Shown here piece after piece: positions 1-9,032 of a stretch of DNA of 64,000 nucleotides; the stretch's first letter is position 1, and each line of letters begins with the position of its first letter. The stretch is taken from the NCBI RefSeq assembly GCF_001274535.1, contig NZ_CP012410.1, positions 124,001 through 188,000 on the forward strand, given 5' to 3'. The DNA comes from Leptotrichia sp. oral taxon 212 (GTDB taxonomy: Bacteria > Fusobacteriota > Fusobacteriia > Fusobacteriales > Leptotrichiaceae). The position numbers and the translations under genes are program-made. The notes below the pieces were generated by a model, which was not told the origin of the DNA, ran no database searches, and saw nothing but the letters and a program-made list of their open reading frames with translations.

Positions 1-108
1 TACAAACATTGATGTAATAAGGGGCAGTGACATATTGATTATAAGTTTGTTAATGGGCATGGTTCCCATTTTGTTTTCTTTTATAATTGTTTCTTTTTCT
101 TTATTCAT
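1..108 (-). CDS. MATE family efflux protein, N-terminal fragment
   Basis: The minus strand opens with ATG at 106-108 and stays open for 36 codons to the window edge. The N-terminus is a short charged stretch, then Met-Gly-Thr-Met-Pro-Ile-Asn-Lys-Leu-Ile and a hydrophobic start with Ser-Leu-Pro-Leu. This arrangement is common at the N-terminus of MATE (NorM-like) multidrug/sodium antiporters of Clostridia and Fusobacteria. An AAAGGAAAA ribosome binding stretch lies upstream. Only the first helix begins here, so the family call rests on a short match and the substrate cannot be judged. Confidence 0.6.
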   Translation of the reverse strand, partial: MNKEKETIIKENKMGTMPINKLIINMSLPLITSMFV

Positions 109-146
109 TACCAATTTTCCTTTCTTTTTCTATTTAAAATAAAAAT

Positions 147-172
147 AATACGGCACATGGCTGTATTATCTC
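147..172 (-). terminator. Possible hairpin with T-rich tail upstream of the MATE gene
   Basis: The arms TAATAC and GTATTA surround an 11-base loop. On the minus strand the hairpin is followed by a TTATTTTTATTTT run, as in an intrinsic terminator or attenuator ahead of the MATE start. The stem is short, so this is a weak call. Confidence 0.3.
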
Positions 173-310
173 TTCAGTATAAATATTATAGCAGAATTTA
201 TCCTATTTTTAAAGAAAAGAATTTTTAAAAGAAAATTATTATTGCATTTACAGTTATAATGAAAGTATAATGTAGTTAATTGTAAATAAAACTTGCAGGG
301 AGATGATTTT

Positions 311-1039
311 ATGAAAAAAATAAATGAAAATGAGCTTAGTATGAAAAAATTCTATGACACAATAGCAGATAAATATGATTATATATTTCCTTTATCTCCT
401 ATGCAGAAAAAATTTCTGGATGAGGAAATAAAAGGAAAAAATATACTCGATGTGGGAGCTTCCACAGGAAAAGTTACCGAATACCTTTTGGGAAAAGGAT
501 TTCATGTATATTCGCTTGATATTAACGAAAGGCTTATAAATAAAGCTGCCCAGAAAGGCATTTCCGTTGTAAATATGAATATGCTGGACATTGATAAGCT
601 GGAAAAGTTTGATACGATAATAAACATAGGGAATACACTTCCTCACTTAAACAATAATGAAGAAATTTATGAGTTTCTTGAAAAAGCTTACAACCAGCTT
701 AATGTTGCTGGGAAATTTATTATCCAGATTATAAATTTTTCTAAATTTGTAAAACAGAAGGATGAAAATAATTTTCTGGGGACACTTCCTCTAATAAAAA
801 ATGAAAATGTAAAATTTGACAGATTTTATTATCTGAATGATGAAAATAATATTATTTTTAAAACAATTTTAGACGATAATATAGAAAATAAAGAAATACT
901 TTTAAATATTACTTATAATGAGTTAAAAGGTTATTTTGAAAAAATTGGATTTAGAAATATAAAGGTATATGGCGGGTTTGATAAATCGGTATTTGATATT
1001 GATAAATCAACTCCGCTTGTAATGACAGGGGAGAAATAA
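311..1039 (+). CDS. Class I SAM-dependent methyltransferase
   Basis: A 242-residue protein with a Rossmann-type methyltransferase fold. Motif I, Asp-Val-Gly-Ala-Ser-Thr-Gly, is at about residues 47-53. A Tyr-Ser-Leu-Asp-Ile acidic motif II follows, and then an Asn-Ile-Gly-Asn-Thr-Leu-Pro-His segment in the position of motif post-II/III. Similar proteins methylate small molecules; the substrate is not evident. ATG at 311 is preferred over the in-frame TTG at 293 because AGGGAG lies at a proper distance before 311. The LysR gene follows after 19 bases, so the two may be co-transcribed. Confidence 0.75.
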   Translation: MKKINENELSMKKFYDTIADKYDYIFPLSPMQKKFLDEEIKGKNILDVGASTGKVTEYLLGKGFHVYSLDINERLINKAAQKGISVVNMNMLDIDKLEKFDTIINIGNTLPHLNNNEEIYEFLEKAYNQLNVAGKFIIQIINFSKFVKQKDENNFLGTLPLIKNENVKFDRFYYLNDENNIIFKTILDDNIENKEILLNITYNELKGYFEKIGFRNIKVYGGFDKSVFDIDKSTPLVMTGEK

Positions 1040-1058
1040 AAACTATTAGGAGAAAAAA

Positions 1059-1973
1059 ATGACACTACAGCAGTTAAGATATGTGGTTACAGTCGCAGAA
1101 AAAGGAACTCTGAGTGATGCGGCAAAGGAACTGTTTATTTCACAGCCGGCATTGACCAAGGCAATAAAGGAATTGGAAGATGAAATGAATATATCAATTT
1201 TCAACAGGACAAATAAAGGAGTAATTGTTTCCCATGAAGGAGACAGATTTCTCGGGTATGCAAGACAGGTTCTGGAGCAGACAGACTTGCTGGAGGAACA
1301 GTACAAAAAAGGAAACAATATAACAAGAAGATTTTCTGTATCTACCCAGCATTATTCCTTTGCTGTAAATGCCTTTGTAGATGTAATCAAAAAGTTTGGA
1401 GAAAACAAATACGATTTTACATTGCGTGAAACCCAGACAAATGAAATTATAGAAGATGTAAGCAAAAGAAAAAGCGAAATAGGAATCCTGTACACTTCAG
1501 GTGCAAATAAAATTGTAATTGAGAAGATGATAAAGAGAAATGATTTGAAATTTACAGAATTATTTACAGCAAAGCCGCATGTATTCATCAGTTCCAATCA
1601 TCCTCTTGCAAAGAAAAAAATTATAAATCTGGAAGATTTGAAAGACTATCCTTATCTGTCTTTTGAGCAGGGAGATTATAATTCCTTCTATTTTTCAGAA
1701 GAAATATTAAGTACAATTGATAGGGATAAAAACATAAAGGTAAGGGACAGGGCAACATTGTTTAATCTGGCCATTGGACTCGACGGATATACTGTAAGTA
1801 CCGGAATAATCAATAAGGAGCTGAATGGAGAAAATATTATTGCCAGACCTCTTAAAGTAAATGAGTATATAAAAGTAGGGATTATAACACAGAAAAATAT
1901 TGAACTGAGTATATATGCAAAGGTTTATGTAGAAGCTTTGAAGGAGCATTTGAAATATACGGAAATTCTTTAA
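1059..1973 (+). CDS. LysR family transcriptional regulator
   Basis: A 304-residue LysR-type regulator. The winged HTH occupies residues 1-60, with the recognition region Ser-Gln-Pro-Ala-Leu-Thr-Lys-Ala-Ile near residue 28. A periplasmic-binding-like effector domain spans about 90-300. AGGAG lies six bases before the ATG. It is 300 bases upstream of metE in the same direction. MetR and related LysR proteins control metE in other bacteria, so a methionine or sulfur role is a reasonable inference, but the effector domain does not identify the ligand. Confidence 0.85.
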   Translation: MTLQQLRYVVTVAEKGTLSDAAKELFISQPALTKAIKELEDEMNISIFNRTNKGVIVSHEGDRFLGYARQVLEQTDLLEEQYKKGNNITRRFSVSTQHYSFAVNAFVDVIKKFGENKYDFTLRETQTNEIIEDVSKRKSEIGILYTSGANKIVIEKMIKRNDLKFTELFTAKPHVFISSNHPLAKKKIINLEDLKDYPYLSFEQGDYNSFYFSEEILSTIDRDKNIKVRDRATLFNLAIGLDGYTVSTGIINKELNGENIIARPLKVNEYIKVGIITQKNIELSIYAKVYVEALKEHLKYTEIL

Positions 1974-2043
1974 GATATACTATATTAATATGAATTTTTC
2001 TCTTTTTAATTTTGAAATTATTATATCTAACTGTATATAGAAT

Positions 2044-2153
2044 GAGGCTGTCTCAAAATAGCAAAAATATAAATGCAATATATGAAAACTATATTTTTTC
2101 ATTTACTATTTTACATTGTAAAATTTTAAATTTTCTTTTTGAGACAGTCCCTT
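2044..2153. repeat. Short inverted-repeat element (MITE-like)
   Basis: The 11-base arm CTGTCTCAAAA at 2048-2058 is matched by its exact complement at 2137-2147, about 80 AT-rich bases apart, with partial pairing beyond (GAGG against CCCTT). Similar GGGACTGTCTCAAAA ends occur on IS1182-type and related insertion sequences. There is no ORF inside. It is either a non-autonomous transposon relic or a long terminator for the LysR gene. Flanking target duplications are not clear. Confidence 0.5.
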
Positions 2154-2207
2154 ATTTTCAAAAATTGATATAATTTAAAGTTATAGCGAACTAAAAAATA
2201 AATGTAT

Positions 2208-2236
2208 TTTACAGGAGTCTCATATTTGTATATAAT
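2208..2236 (+). promoter_or_regulatory. Promoter of metE
   Basis: TTTACA (2208-2213), a 17-base spacer and TATAAT (2231-2236) lie 39 bases before the metE start. A second AT-rich TATAAT-like box is at about 2168. No S-box, T-box or cobalamin riboswitch is visible in this leader. Confidence 0.6.
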
Positions 2237-2274
2237 TGCTTCATAAAATAAATAGAAAATAAGGGAGATAAATT

Positions 2275-4563
2275 ATGAAAACAGCAATTATAGGATATCC
2301 AAGGATTGGGGAAAATAGGGAATTAAAATTTGCAATAGAGAAGTATTGGAAAAATGAAATTACAGAAAATGAACTTCTGAAAATAGCTGAGGAGATTAGA
2401 AGAAATCAATGGTTAAAACAGAAGGAAGAAAAAATTTCATTTATTCCGGGAAATACATTTTCATTTTATGACGGAATACTGGATACAATAATCCTGTTAA
2501 ATGCAATTCCAAAGCATTATAGAGATTTAGGATTAAATGAACTGAATACATATTTTGCAATTGCGAGAGGTTATCAGGGGGAAAAAGGGGATGTAAAAGC
2601 TCTTTCAATGAGAAAATGGTATAATACAAACTATCATTATATGGTGCCTGAATTAGATGATTATGCAAAAATTAAATTAAATGCAGATAAGATATTTAGT
2701 GAGCTTGAGGAAGCTGAAAAATTAGGAGTAAATACTCATCCATCAGTAATTGGACCATTTACATTTTATAAATTGGCTAAAACAACGGGAAATAAAGATA
2801 AAAAAGAATATTTAGGTGATATTGTAAATGTTTATGTAAAATTATTGGAAAAATGTAATGAAAAAAATATAGAATGGGTTCAAATTGAAGAGCCGCAGTT
2901 GGTGACAGATCAGACAGAGGAAGATATAAAGCTATTTGAAGAAGTTTATACAGAAATTTTAAAAAATAAGAAAGATGTAAAAGTTCTGCTTCAGACATAT
3001 TTCGGAGATGTGAGGGATTGCTATGGAATAATAACAGGACTTGATTTTGATGGGATAGGGCTTGATTTTACTGAAGGAAGAAAAACAGAAAAATTAATAG
3101 CTGAAAACGGATTTCCAAAAGATAAAGTTTTATTTGCAGGAGTTGTAAATGGGAAAAATATTTGGAAATGTGATTACAGAAAAGTTTTAAATATATTGAA
3201 TAACTTAAAGGGAAAGGTTGAAAATGTAGTAGTAACGACGTCTTGTTCTTTGCTTCATGTACCTTATACTTTGAGAAATGAAAAAAAATTATCAGAAAAT
3301 ATATTAAGACATTTCTCGTTTGCTGAGGAAAAATTATCAGAATTAAAAGAGTTGGGAGAATTAAGTCAAATTCTTTGGGAAAATTCTCTGGAAAAGGCAC
3401 AGGAAAATGAATTTTATGTAAAAAATCAGGAAATCATAACTTCTGAAAGAGGCATGGAAGACAAGGAAGTCAGAGATAAAGTTGAAAAATTGACGGATAA
3501 TGATTTTATAAGAAAAGGTACAAGAAAGGAAAGACAGAAAATTCAAAGGGAAGAGTTGAATATTCCTTTACTTGCAACAACTACAATAGGTTCTTTTCCT
3601 CAGACAAAGGAAGTGAAACTGAATAGAAGTAAGTTTAGAAAAGGTAAAATTAGCAAAGAAGAATATGATAAAAATGTATTTAACTTCATAAAAGAATGTA
3701 TTGAATTGCAGGAAAAAATTGAACTTGATGTGCTTGTGCATGGAGAATATGAAAGAAATGACATGGTTGAATTTTTTGGAGAAAATCTGGCAGGATATGT
3801 ATTTACAGAAAAAGCGTGGGTTCAGTCTTATGGAACAAGATGTGTAAAACCACCAATAATTTTTGGAGATGTAAAAAGAACAAAACCAATTTCAGTTCTA
3901 TATTCTGAATATGCTCAGAAATTAACTGAAAAACCTGTTAAAGGAATGCTTACAGGGCCTGTAACGATACTGAACTGGTCATTTCCAAGGGAAGATGTGT
4001 CATTAAGCGAGATGGCATTCCAGATTGGACTTGCTATACGTGAAGAAGTACTTGATCTGGAAAAGGCAGGAATAAGAATAATACAGATAGATGAAGCTGC
4101 ACTCAGGGAAAAGCTTCCTTTAAGAAAGGAAGACTGGCATAAGGAATATCTTGACTGGGGATTGAAGGCATTTAGACTTTGTCACAGTGGAGTAAAGGTG
4201 GATACACAAATTCATACACATATGTGTTATAGCCAGTTTGAGGATATAATAAAAGACATTGACAATATGGATGCTGATGTTATAACATTTGAAGCTTCAA
4301 GATCAAAATTGACAATTCTTGATTTCCTAAAAGAAAATAACTTTGAAACAGAGGTAGGTCCTGGAGTTTATGATATTCATTCTCCTAGAGTACCTTCAGT
4401 TGAAGAAATTGTAGCAGCTTTAGAAATAATGGTTAAAAAAATTGGAAAAGAAAAGTTATGGGTAAATCCAGACTGTGGATTAAAGACAAGAGGAATTGCA
4501 GAAACTGTAAAAAGTTTGGAAAATCTTGTTAAAGCTACAAAAATTGTGAAAAGTGGATTATAA
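2275..4563 (+). CDS. metE: Cobalamin-independent methionine synthase
   Basis: 5-methyltetrahydropteroyltriglutamate-homocysteine S-methyltransferase, 762 residues, the usual MetE length with two fused barrel domains. It transfers the methyl group of methyl-THF-polyglutamate to homocysteine in the cytosol. Zinc ligands of the C-terminal domain are visible: His649 and Cys651 in Thr-His-Met-Cys-Tyr-Ser, and Cys734 in Asn-Pro-Asp-Cys-Gly. GGGAG precedes the ATG. Keeping a B12-independent enzyme beside a near-complete B12 pathway suggests use when cobalamin is short, but no riboswitch controls it here. Confidence 0.95.
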   Translation: MKTAIIGYPRIGENRELKFAIEKYWKNEITENELLKIAEEIRRNQWLKQKEEKISFIPGNTFSFYDGILDTIILLNAIPKHYRDLGLNELNTYFAIARGYQGEKGDVKALSMRKWYNTNYHYMVPELDDYAKIKLNADKIFSELEEAEKLGVNTHPSVIGPFTFYKLAKTTGNKDKKEYLGDIVNVYVKLLEKCNEKNIEWVQIEEPQLVTDQTEEDIKLFEEVYTEILKNKKDVKVLLQTYFGDVRDCYGIITGLDFDGIGLDFTEGRKTEKLIAENGFPKDKVLFAGVVNGKNIWKCDYRKVLNILNNLKGKVENVVVTTSCSLLHVPYTLRNEKKLSENILRHFSFAEEKLSELKELGELSQILWENSLEKAQENEFYVKNQEIITSERGMEDKEVRDKVEKLTDNDFIRKGTRKERQKIQREELNIPLLATTTIGSFPQTKEVKLNRSKFRKGKISKEEYDKNVFNFIKECIELQEKIELDVLVHGEYERNDMVEFFGENLAGYVFTEKAWVQSYGTRCVKPPIIFGDVKRTKPISVLYSEYAQKLTEKPVKGMLTGPVTILNWSFPREDVSLSEMAFQIGLAIREEVLDLEKAGIRIIQIDEAALREKLPLRKEDWHKEYLDWGLKAFRLCHSGVKVDTQIHTHMCYSQFEDIIKDIDNMDADVITFEASRSKLTILDFLKENNFETEVGPGVYDIHSPRVPSVEEIVAALEIMVKKIGKEKLWVNPDCGLKTRGIAETVKSLENLVKATKIVKSGL

Positions 4564-4636
4564 AAGTGTTGCCAAGTATACTTTTAACAGAATTTGTGAT
4601 AATTTTATAAAATGAAAAATAAGGGAGTCGATAAAT

Positions 4637-5779
4637 ATGTGTACAGTAAATGCACCACATAGACATGATACAGTAGGAAGTTTTTTGAGAACTGAAAGAC
4701 TGAAAAAAGCAAGAAAAGATTTTGAAGAAGGAAATATAAACGGGGAAGAATTAACAAAAATTGAAGATGAGGAAATAAAGAAAATTGTAGATAAACAGAT
4801 TGAACTTGGTTATACGAGTGTGACTGACGGGGAATTCAGACGTAGTTACTGGCATCTGGATTTTTTCTGGGGATTTAATGGAATAGGTCATATCCATGCT
4901 GATAAAGGATATGAATTTAATGGAGTAATTACTCGTGATGATACAGCAATTGTTACAGGAAAAATCAGTGGTGAAAATCATCCGTTTGTAAAGCATTATA
5001 CATTTTTAAGGGATCTGGTAAAAGATAAAGGAAATGTTGAAGCAAGGCTTACAATACCTGCACCTGCACAGTTTTATGCTGAACTTGTAAGAGAAGATAA
5101 GCATGTGGAGGCATTGCTGAAGGTTTATCCGGATTTTAAAGGACTGGAAGATGATATTGTAAATGCTTATAAGACTGTTATAAATGATTTGTACAGAGAA
5201 GGTCTTAGAACTTTGCAGATTGATGACTGTACATGGGGATGTCTTGTAGATGATAACTTTATTGAGTCATTTATTGAAAAAAGTGACAGGGATAAGGAAG
5301 TAATCAGACGTGAATTTGCAGAAAAATTTTTAAATATAAATAACAGGGTATTTAAGAATAATCAGGAAGATTTAGTAATAAATACACATGTATGTCGTGG
5401 TAATTATGATTCCACATGGTTTGGCCAAGGAGGGTATGACAAGGTTGCCGATGAACTTTTTGGTAAAGAAGATGTAAATGCCTATTATTTGGAATTTGAT
5501 ACAGAAAGAGCTGGAACTTTTGAATCACTTGCGAAGGTATCAGGAGATAAGAAAGTTGTTCTGGGGCTTGTAACTTCCAAAAATCCTACATTGGAAGAAA
5601 AGGAGACAGTAATTTCACGTATAAAGGAAGCTTCAAAATATATCCCGCTGGACAGGTTGTATCTAAGCCCTCAATGTGGATTTGCTTCAACTGAAGAAGG
5701 AAACAGACTTACTGAAGAAGAACAGTGGGCAAAGCTTAGATTCATTAAGGAAATTGCTGATGAAGTATGGGGAAGTTAG
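4637..5779 (+). CDS. MetE-like methyltransferase (YxjG/YxjH type)
   Basis: A 380-residue single-barrel protein of the C-terminal MetE superfamily. It starts with the family-typical Arg-His-Asp-Thr-Val-Gly-Ser-Phe-Leu-Arg. It keeps His and Cys of the zinc site in Asn-Thr-His-Val-Cys-Arg and a second Cys in Ser-Pro-Gln-Cys-Gly-Phe. Relatives such as Bacillus YxjG/YxjH are putative methionine synthases acting on homocysteine or related thiols. It is probably co-transcribed with metE (73-base gap, own GGGAG). The exact methyl donor is unknown. Confidence 0.85.
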   Translation: MCTVNAPHRHDTVGSFLRTERLKKARKDFEEGNINGEELTKIEDEEIKKIVDKQIELGYTSVTDGEFRRSYWHLDFFWGFNGIGHIHADKGYEFNGVITRDDTAIVTGKISGENHPFVKHYTFLRDLVKDKGNVEARLTIPAPAQFYAELVREDKHVEALLKVYPDFKGLEDDIVNAYKTVINDLYREGLRTLQIDDCTWGCLVDDNFIESFIEKSDRDKEVIRREFAEKFLNINNRVFKNNQEDLVINTHVCRGNYDSTWFGQGGYDKVADELFGKEDVNAYYLEFDTERAGTFESLAKVSGDKKVVLGLVTSKNPTLEEKETVISRIKEASKYIPLDRLYLSPQCGFASTEEGNRLTEEEQWAKLRFIKEIADEVWGS

Positions 5780-5797
5780 TGAAAAATAGTTAATGTA

Positions 5798-5842
5798 AAA
5801 AAGAAGAGTAGAAGAATTGTTTTTTCTGCACTTCTTTTTATT
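5798..5842 (+). terminator. Intrinsic terminator after the metE pair
   Basis: AAAAAGAAG (5798-5806) pairs with CTTCTTTTT (5831-5839), and further inner pairs (AGT/ACT, AGAA/TTCT) extend the stem. The descending arm ends in a T run. Confidence 0.7.
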
Positions 5843-6038
5843 GTAAAATTTAAAAATAATGTAAAAATTGCTCAATGCATTAAAGAAAATCTAAAAATTT
5901 AATGTGTAATGCTGAGTTCGGTCATTCATTGATGTGCCATGTCATTTTTACATTTTCTAATAAACATTGCTTTTTGAAAATATGTGAGGTATACTATTTA
6001 CGTAATTTCATTAAAGATATAAATAATGGAGAAGAGAT

Positions 6039-7622
6039 ATGGCTAAAAATATGATACAGGAGTTAAAGGATGTACAGCAACTGAAATCAAGAAGAAGAAA
6101 TATTTTTTTAATTTTTTTATGTTTATTGATTGGAATGATAGCAGGAGGAATTGTTGTCCTCTATACAGTTCTACTTGAAAAATCGTCACATCTGAGAAAT
6201 TCATTTTTTGAAGAAATAACACCTTTAAGGATGATTACAGGGCTGGCAGTTTTTATACTGCTGGGACTGGCTGTCCAGTTTATGCTGGAAAAGTATCCGT
6301 TAATTGGTGGAAGCGGAATACCTCAGGTAAGCGGACTTTTACAGAAAAAAATAAAATTTAACTGGTTTCCGGAACTGATAACTAAATTTTTTGGAGGAGT
6401 TCTGGCAATAGGTACCGGAATGTCAATGGGAAGGGAAGGTCCTTCGATTCATCTTGGAGCACTTGTAGGAGAAGGTATAAAAAAGATTTTCAGAATGTCA
6501 GAAGTGGAAGAAAAATATCTTGTTACATGTGGTGCGAGTGCAGGAATATCAGCTGCATTTAATGCTCCACTTGCAGGAACGGTATTTGCACTGGAGGAAC
6601 TGCACAAGTTCTTTTCTCCGTTGCTTCTGATTTGTGTACTGGTAGCAAGCGGGAGTGCTAATTATGTTTTAAGGCTTATTCTAGGTTCAGAAACAACTTT
6701 TCAGTATAATTTTATTCAGCCTAAAACTACATCGCCGATATTTACATTAATAATAACAGTGGTTTTTGCACTGGTTATAACAATTTCAGGAAAAGCATTT
6801 TCATTCTTTCTTGTGTATTTTCAGAAAAAATATAAGAATATAAAGATGAATAAATATTTAAGAATATCAGTTTTTATGGTCATACCATTTCTTATAGCGG
6901 TATTTTTTAAGGATGTTACTGGAGGAGGACATCAGCTAATAGTCCGTATGTTCAAGGAAAATTCAGCTTTGAAAATATTGTTTCTGATATTGTTTATTAA
7001 GTTTTTTTACACAATGCTGTGCTATGGAACAGGATTTCCCGGAGGAATATTTTTTCCAATGCTTGTTATTGGAGCACTGATAGGGAAAATATATGGTGAA
7101 ATACTATATACATATTTTTCAGTATCTCCGGAATTTATAGTGCATTTTATGCTGCTTGGAATGGCCGCATATTTTACGGCAGTAGTAAGGGCGCCAATAA
7201 CGGGAATTATTCTTATTCTGGAAATGACAGGAAATTTTTCCTATCTGTTCATGCTGATTATCGTAGTTACAATGACTTATGTTTTAACGGAACTGTTTAA
7301 AATGGAACCAATTTATGAGATATTGTTTGAAAATATGTTTGCAGGAAAAAAATTAAAGACAGATAATCCGGAAGAGGAAGATAGGATAGTAACACTGCTC
7401 ATCCATGTCGGAATAAATTCGGAATTTGAAAATAAGAAAATAAAGGAACTGGATTTGCCAAAGACATTGCTTATTGTAAGTGTAAGGGCAAATGGAAAGG
7501 AAACTATTCCTGATGGTGAGACAGTTCTGAAAAGTGGAAATCAGCTTGTAATAATGACTACATACAGGACAGCAAGTGAATATGCATCAAAGCTGAAGGA
7601 TGATGCGGCAAAAATAGTTTAA
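6039..7622 (+). CDS. ClC family chloride channel/antiporter with C-terminal RCK_C domain
   Basis: A 527-residue ClC protein with about ten hydrophobic helices. The selectivity motif Gly-Ser-Gly-Ile-Pro is at residues 91-95. The Gly-Arg-Glu-Gly-Pro motif carries the gating glutamate at residue 133. A Gly-Phe-Pro-Gly-Gly-Ile-Phe-Phe-Pro segment comes later. Retention of the gating Glu, and of an acidic pair in Leu-Glu-Glu-Leu, fits a chloride/proton exchanger. The last 80 or so residues look like a TrkA-C (RCK_C) regulatory domain. It acts in the membrane in pH or chloride homeostasis. Confidence 0.9.
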   Translation: MAKNMIQELKDVQQLKSRRRNIFLIFLCLLIGMIAGGIVVLYTVLLEKSSHLRNSFFEEITPLRMITGLAVFILLGLAVQFMLEKYPLIGGSGIPQVSGLLQKKIKFNWFPELITKFFGGVLAIGTGMSMGREGPSIHLGALVGEGIKKIFRMSEVEEKYLVTCGASAGISAAFNAPLAGTVFALEELHKFFSPLLLICVLVASGSANYVLRLILGSETTFQYNFIQPKTTSPIFTLIITVVFALVITISGKAFSFFLVYFQKKYKNIKMNKYLRISVFMVIPFLIAVFFKDVTGGGHQLIVRMFKENSALKILFLILFIKFFYTMLCYGTGFPGGIFFPMLVIGALIGKIYGEILYTYFSVSPEFIVHFMLLGMAAYFTAVVRAPITGIILILEMTGNFSYLFMLIIVVTMTYVLTELFKMEPIYEILFENMFAGKKLKTDNPEEEDRIVTLLIHVGINSEFENKKIKELDLPKTLLIVSVRANGKETIPDGETVLKSGNQLVIMTTYRTASEYASKLKDDAAKIV

Positions 7623-7682
7623 AATATTTTGGAGAGAAAATATGATTTGGGAAAATAACTAAAAAATTATGTCAGGAGAAAA

Positions 7683-8441
7683 ATGATAAAAAAACAGAAA
7701 ACTTTTTTAGTGAAGGGACTATCCCTCATATTTTGGATAATATTATGGCAGATTATTGCCGGTAAAATAAATCAGGAACTGCTTCTGGCGTCGCCTCTGG
7801 CTGTACTGAAGCAGACTGTGACCTCTGCTTTTGAACGGAACTTCTGGGAAAGAGTACTTTTTTCCTATTTTCATATAATGTCAGGATTTTTCATTGCAAT
7901 ATTTACAGGAATCATACTAGCAGTGCTGTCGTATAATTTTAAGCTGATAAGGATACTGCTTCATCCATTGATTGCTTCCATAAGGTCTGTACCAACTGCA
8001 GCTGTGATAATACTGTTCCTCATATGGACAGACGTCAAAAATCTTTCTGTTATGGTTTCAGTATTTATGACACTTCCAATAATTTATGTAAGTATTCTCA
8101 AAGGTCTGGAAGAGGTGGATAAAAATCTTCTTGAAATGGCAAAAGTTTTCAGAATAACGGCATTAAAAAAGATAATTTACATTTATATATCCCAGATAAT
8201 ACCCTATTTTGAGTCAGGAGGACTTAATGCCCTTGGAATAGCGTGGAAATCAGGGATTGCGGCAGAAGTAATAGGAATTCCGACAGGCTCAATAGGAGAA
8301 ATCCTGTACGAGTCGAAAGTCTATCTGAATACGGTAAGCCTGTTTTCATGGGCAATTGTGATTATTATACTTGGATTTATAAGTGAGAAGATTTTCGTAT
8401 GTCTTATAAAACTTTGCATGAGAAAGATAGAGGGAAGATAG
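7683..8441 (+). CDS. ABC transporter permease, NitT/TauT type
   Basis: A 252-residue integral membrane protein with about six helices and a BPD_transp_1 domain. The EAA-like loop (Leu-Glu-Met-Ala-Lys-Val-Phe, about residues 150-175) contacts the ATPase. It is the first gene of a compact permease-ATPase-binding protein operon. The closest known groups carry nitrate, sulfonates, taurine or thiamine precursors; nothing here fixes the substrate. The ATPase gene begins two bases after its stop, which indicates translational coupling. Confidence 0.85.
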   Translation: MIKKQKTFLVKGLSLIFWIILWQIIAGKINQELLLASPLAVLKQTVTSAFERNFWERVLFSYFHIMSGFFIAIFTGIILAVLSYNFKLIRILLHPLIASIRSVPTAAVIILFLIWTDVKNLSVMVSVFMTLPIIYVSILKGLEEVDKNLLEMAKVFRITALKKIIYIYISQIIPYFESGGLNALGIAWKSGIAAEVIGIPTGSIGEILYESKVYLNTVSLFSWAIVIIILGFISEKIFVCLIKLCMRKIEGR

Positions 8442-8442
8442 T

Positions 8443-9015
8443 ATGATCAGAATAAGAAATCTTTCAAAAAAATATGGAGAAAACGTTGTTTTTGAAAACA
8501 GGTCATTTGACCTTGAGGAAAGAAAAACAATAGCAATTATGGGAAAATCAGGCCTTGGAAAAACTACTCTTCTAAGAATATTGATGGGTCTTGAAAAGTA
8601 CGATGCAGGCAGCATTGAAGGAATGGAAAATAAGAAAATAAGTGCAGTCTTCCAGGAAGACAGGCTTTGTGAAAATCTTTCGGCAGTAACAAATGTTGCC
8701 ATTGTATGCGAAAAGAATGTTACTTTGCAGGAAATAAGAAAAGAACTGGAAAATATAGGTCTTTCAGGGAGTACAGAAAAGCCTGTAAGAGAACTTAGCG
8801 GCGGAATGAAAAGAAGGGTGGCAATAATAAGAAGCATTATGGCTGATTCAGATATTGTAGTATTTGATGAGCCTTTTAAGGGACTGGATGTGGAAACCAG
8901 AAAAACTGTTATTGAGTATCTGAAGGAAAAATTAAAGGACAGAACAGTTATAATGGTGACACACGATATAGATGAAGCTTTGTCATTAAACTGCAAAATA
9001 ATAAACTTAAAATAA
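8443..9015 (+). CDS. ABC transporter ATP-binding protein
   Basis: A 190-residue nucleotide-binding subunit. Walker A Gly-Lys-Ser-Gly-Leu-Gly-Lys-Thr-Thr is at residues 34-42. The signature Leu-Ser-Gly-Gly-Met is present, Walker B ends in Phe-Asp-Glu-Pro, and the switch is Val-Thr-His-Asp. It is about 50 residues shorter than usual SsuB/TauB proteins, ending soon after the switch histidine. All catalytic motifs remain, so it is probably functional. It should energise the adjoining permease. Confidence 0.9.
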   Translation: MIRIRNLSKKYGENVVFENRSFDLEERKTIAIMGKSGLGKTTLLRILMGLEKYDAGSIEGMENKKISAVFQEDRLCENLSAVTNVAIVCEKNVTLQEIRKELENIGLSGSTEKPVRELSGGMKRRVAIIRSIMADSDIVVFDEPFKGLDVETRKTVIEYLKEKLKDRTVIMVTHDIDEALSLNCKIINLK

Positions 9016-9032
9016 TGAAAGGTGTGATGTAG

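Noticed and set aside
5843-6038. Fluoride riboswitch before the ClC gene
   Set aside because: I could not find the conserved fluoride aptamer core or pseudoknot; the ClC has a chloride-type Gly-Ser-Gly-Ile-Pro motif.
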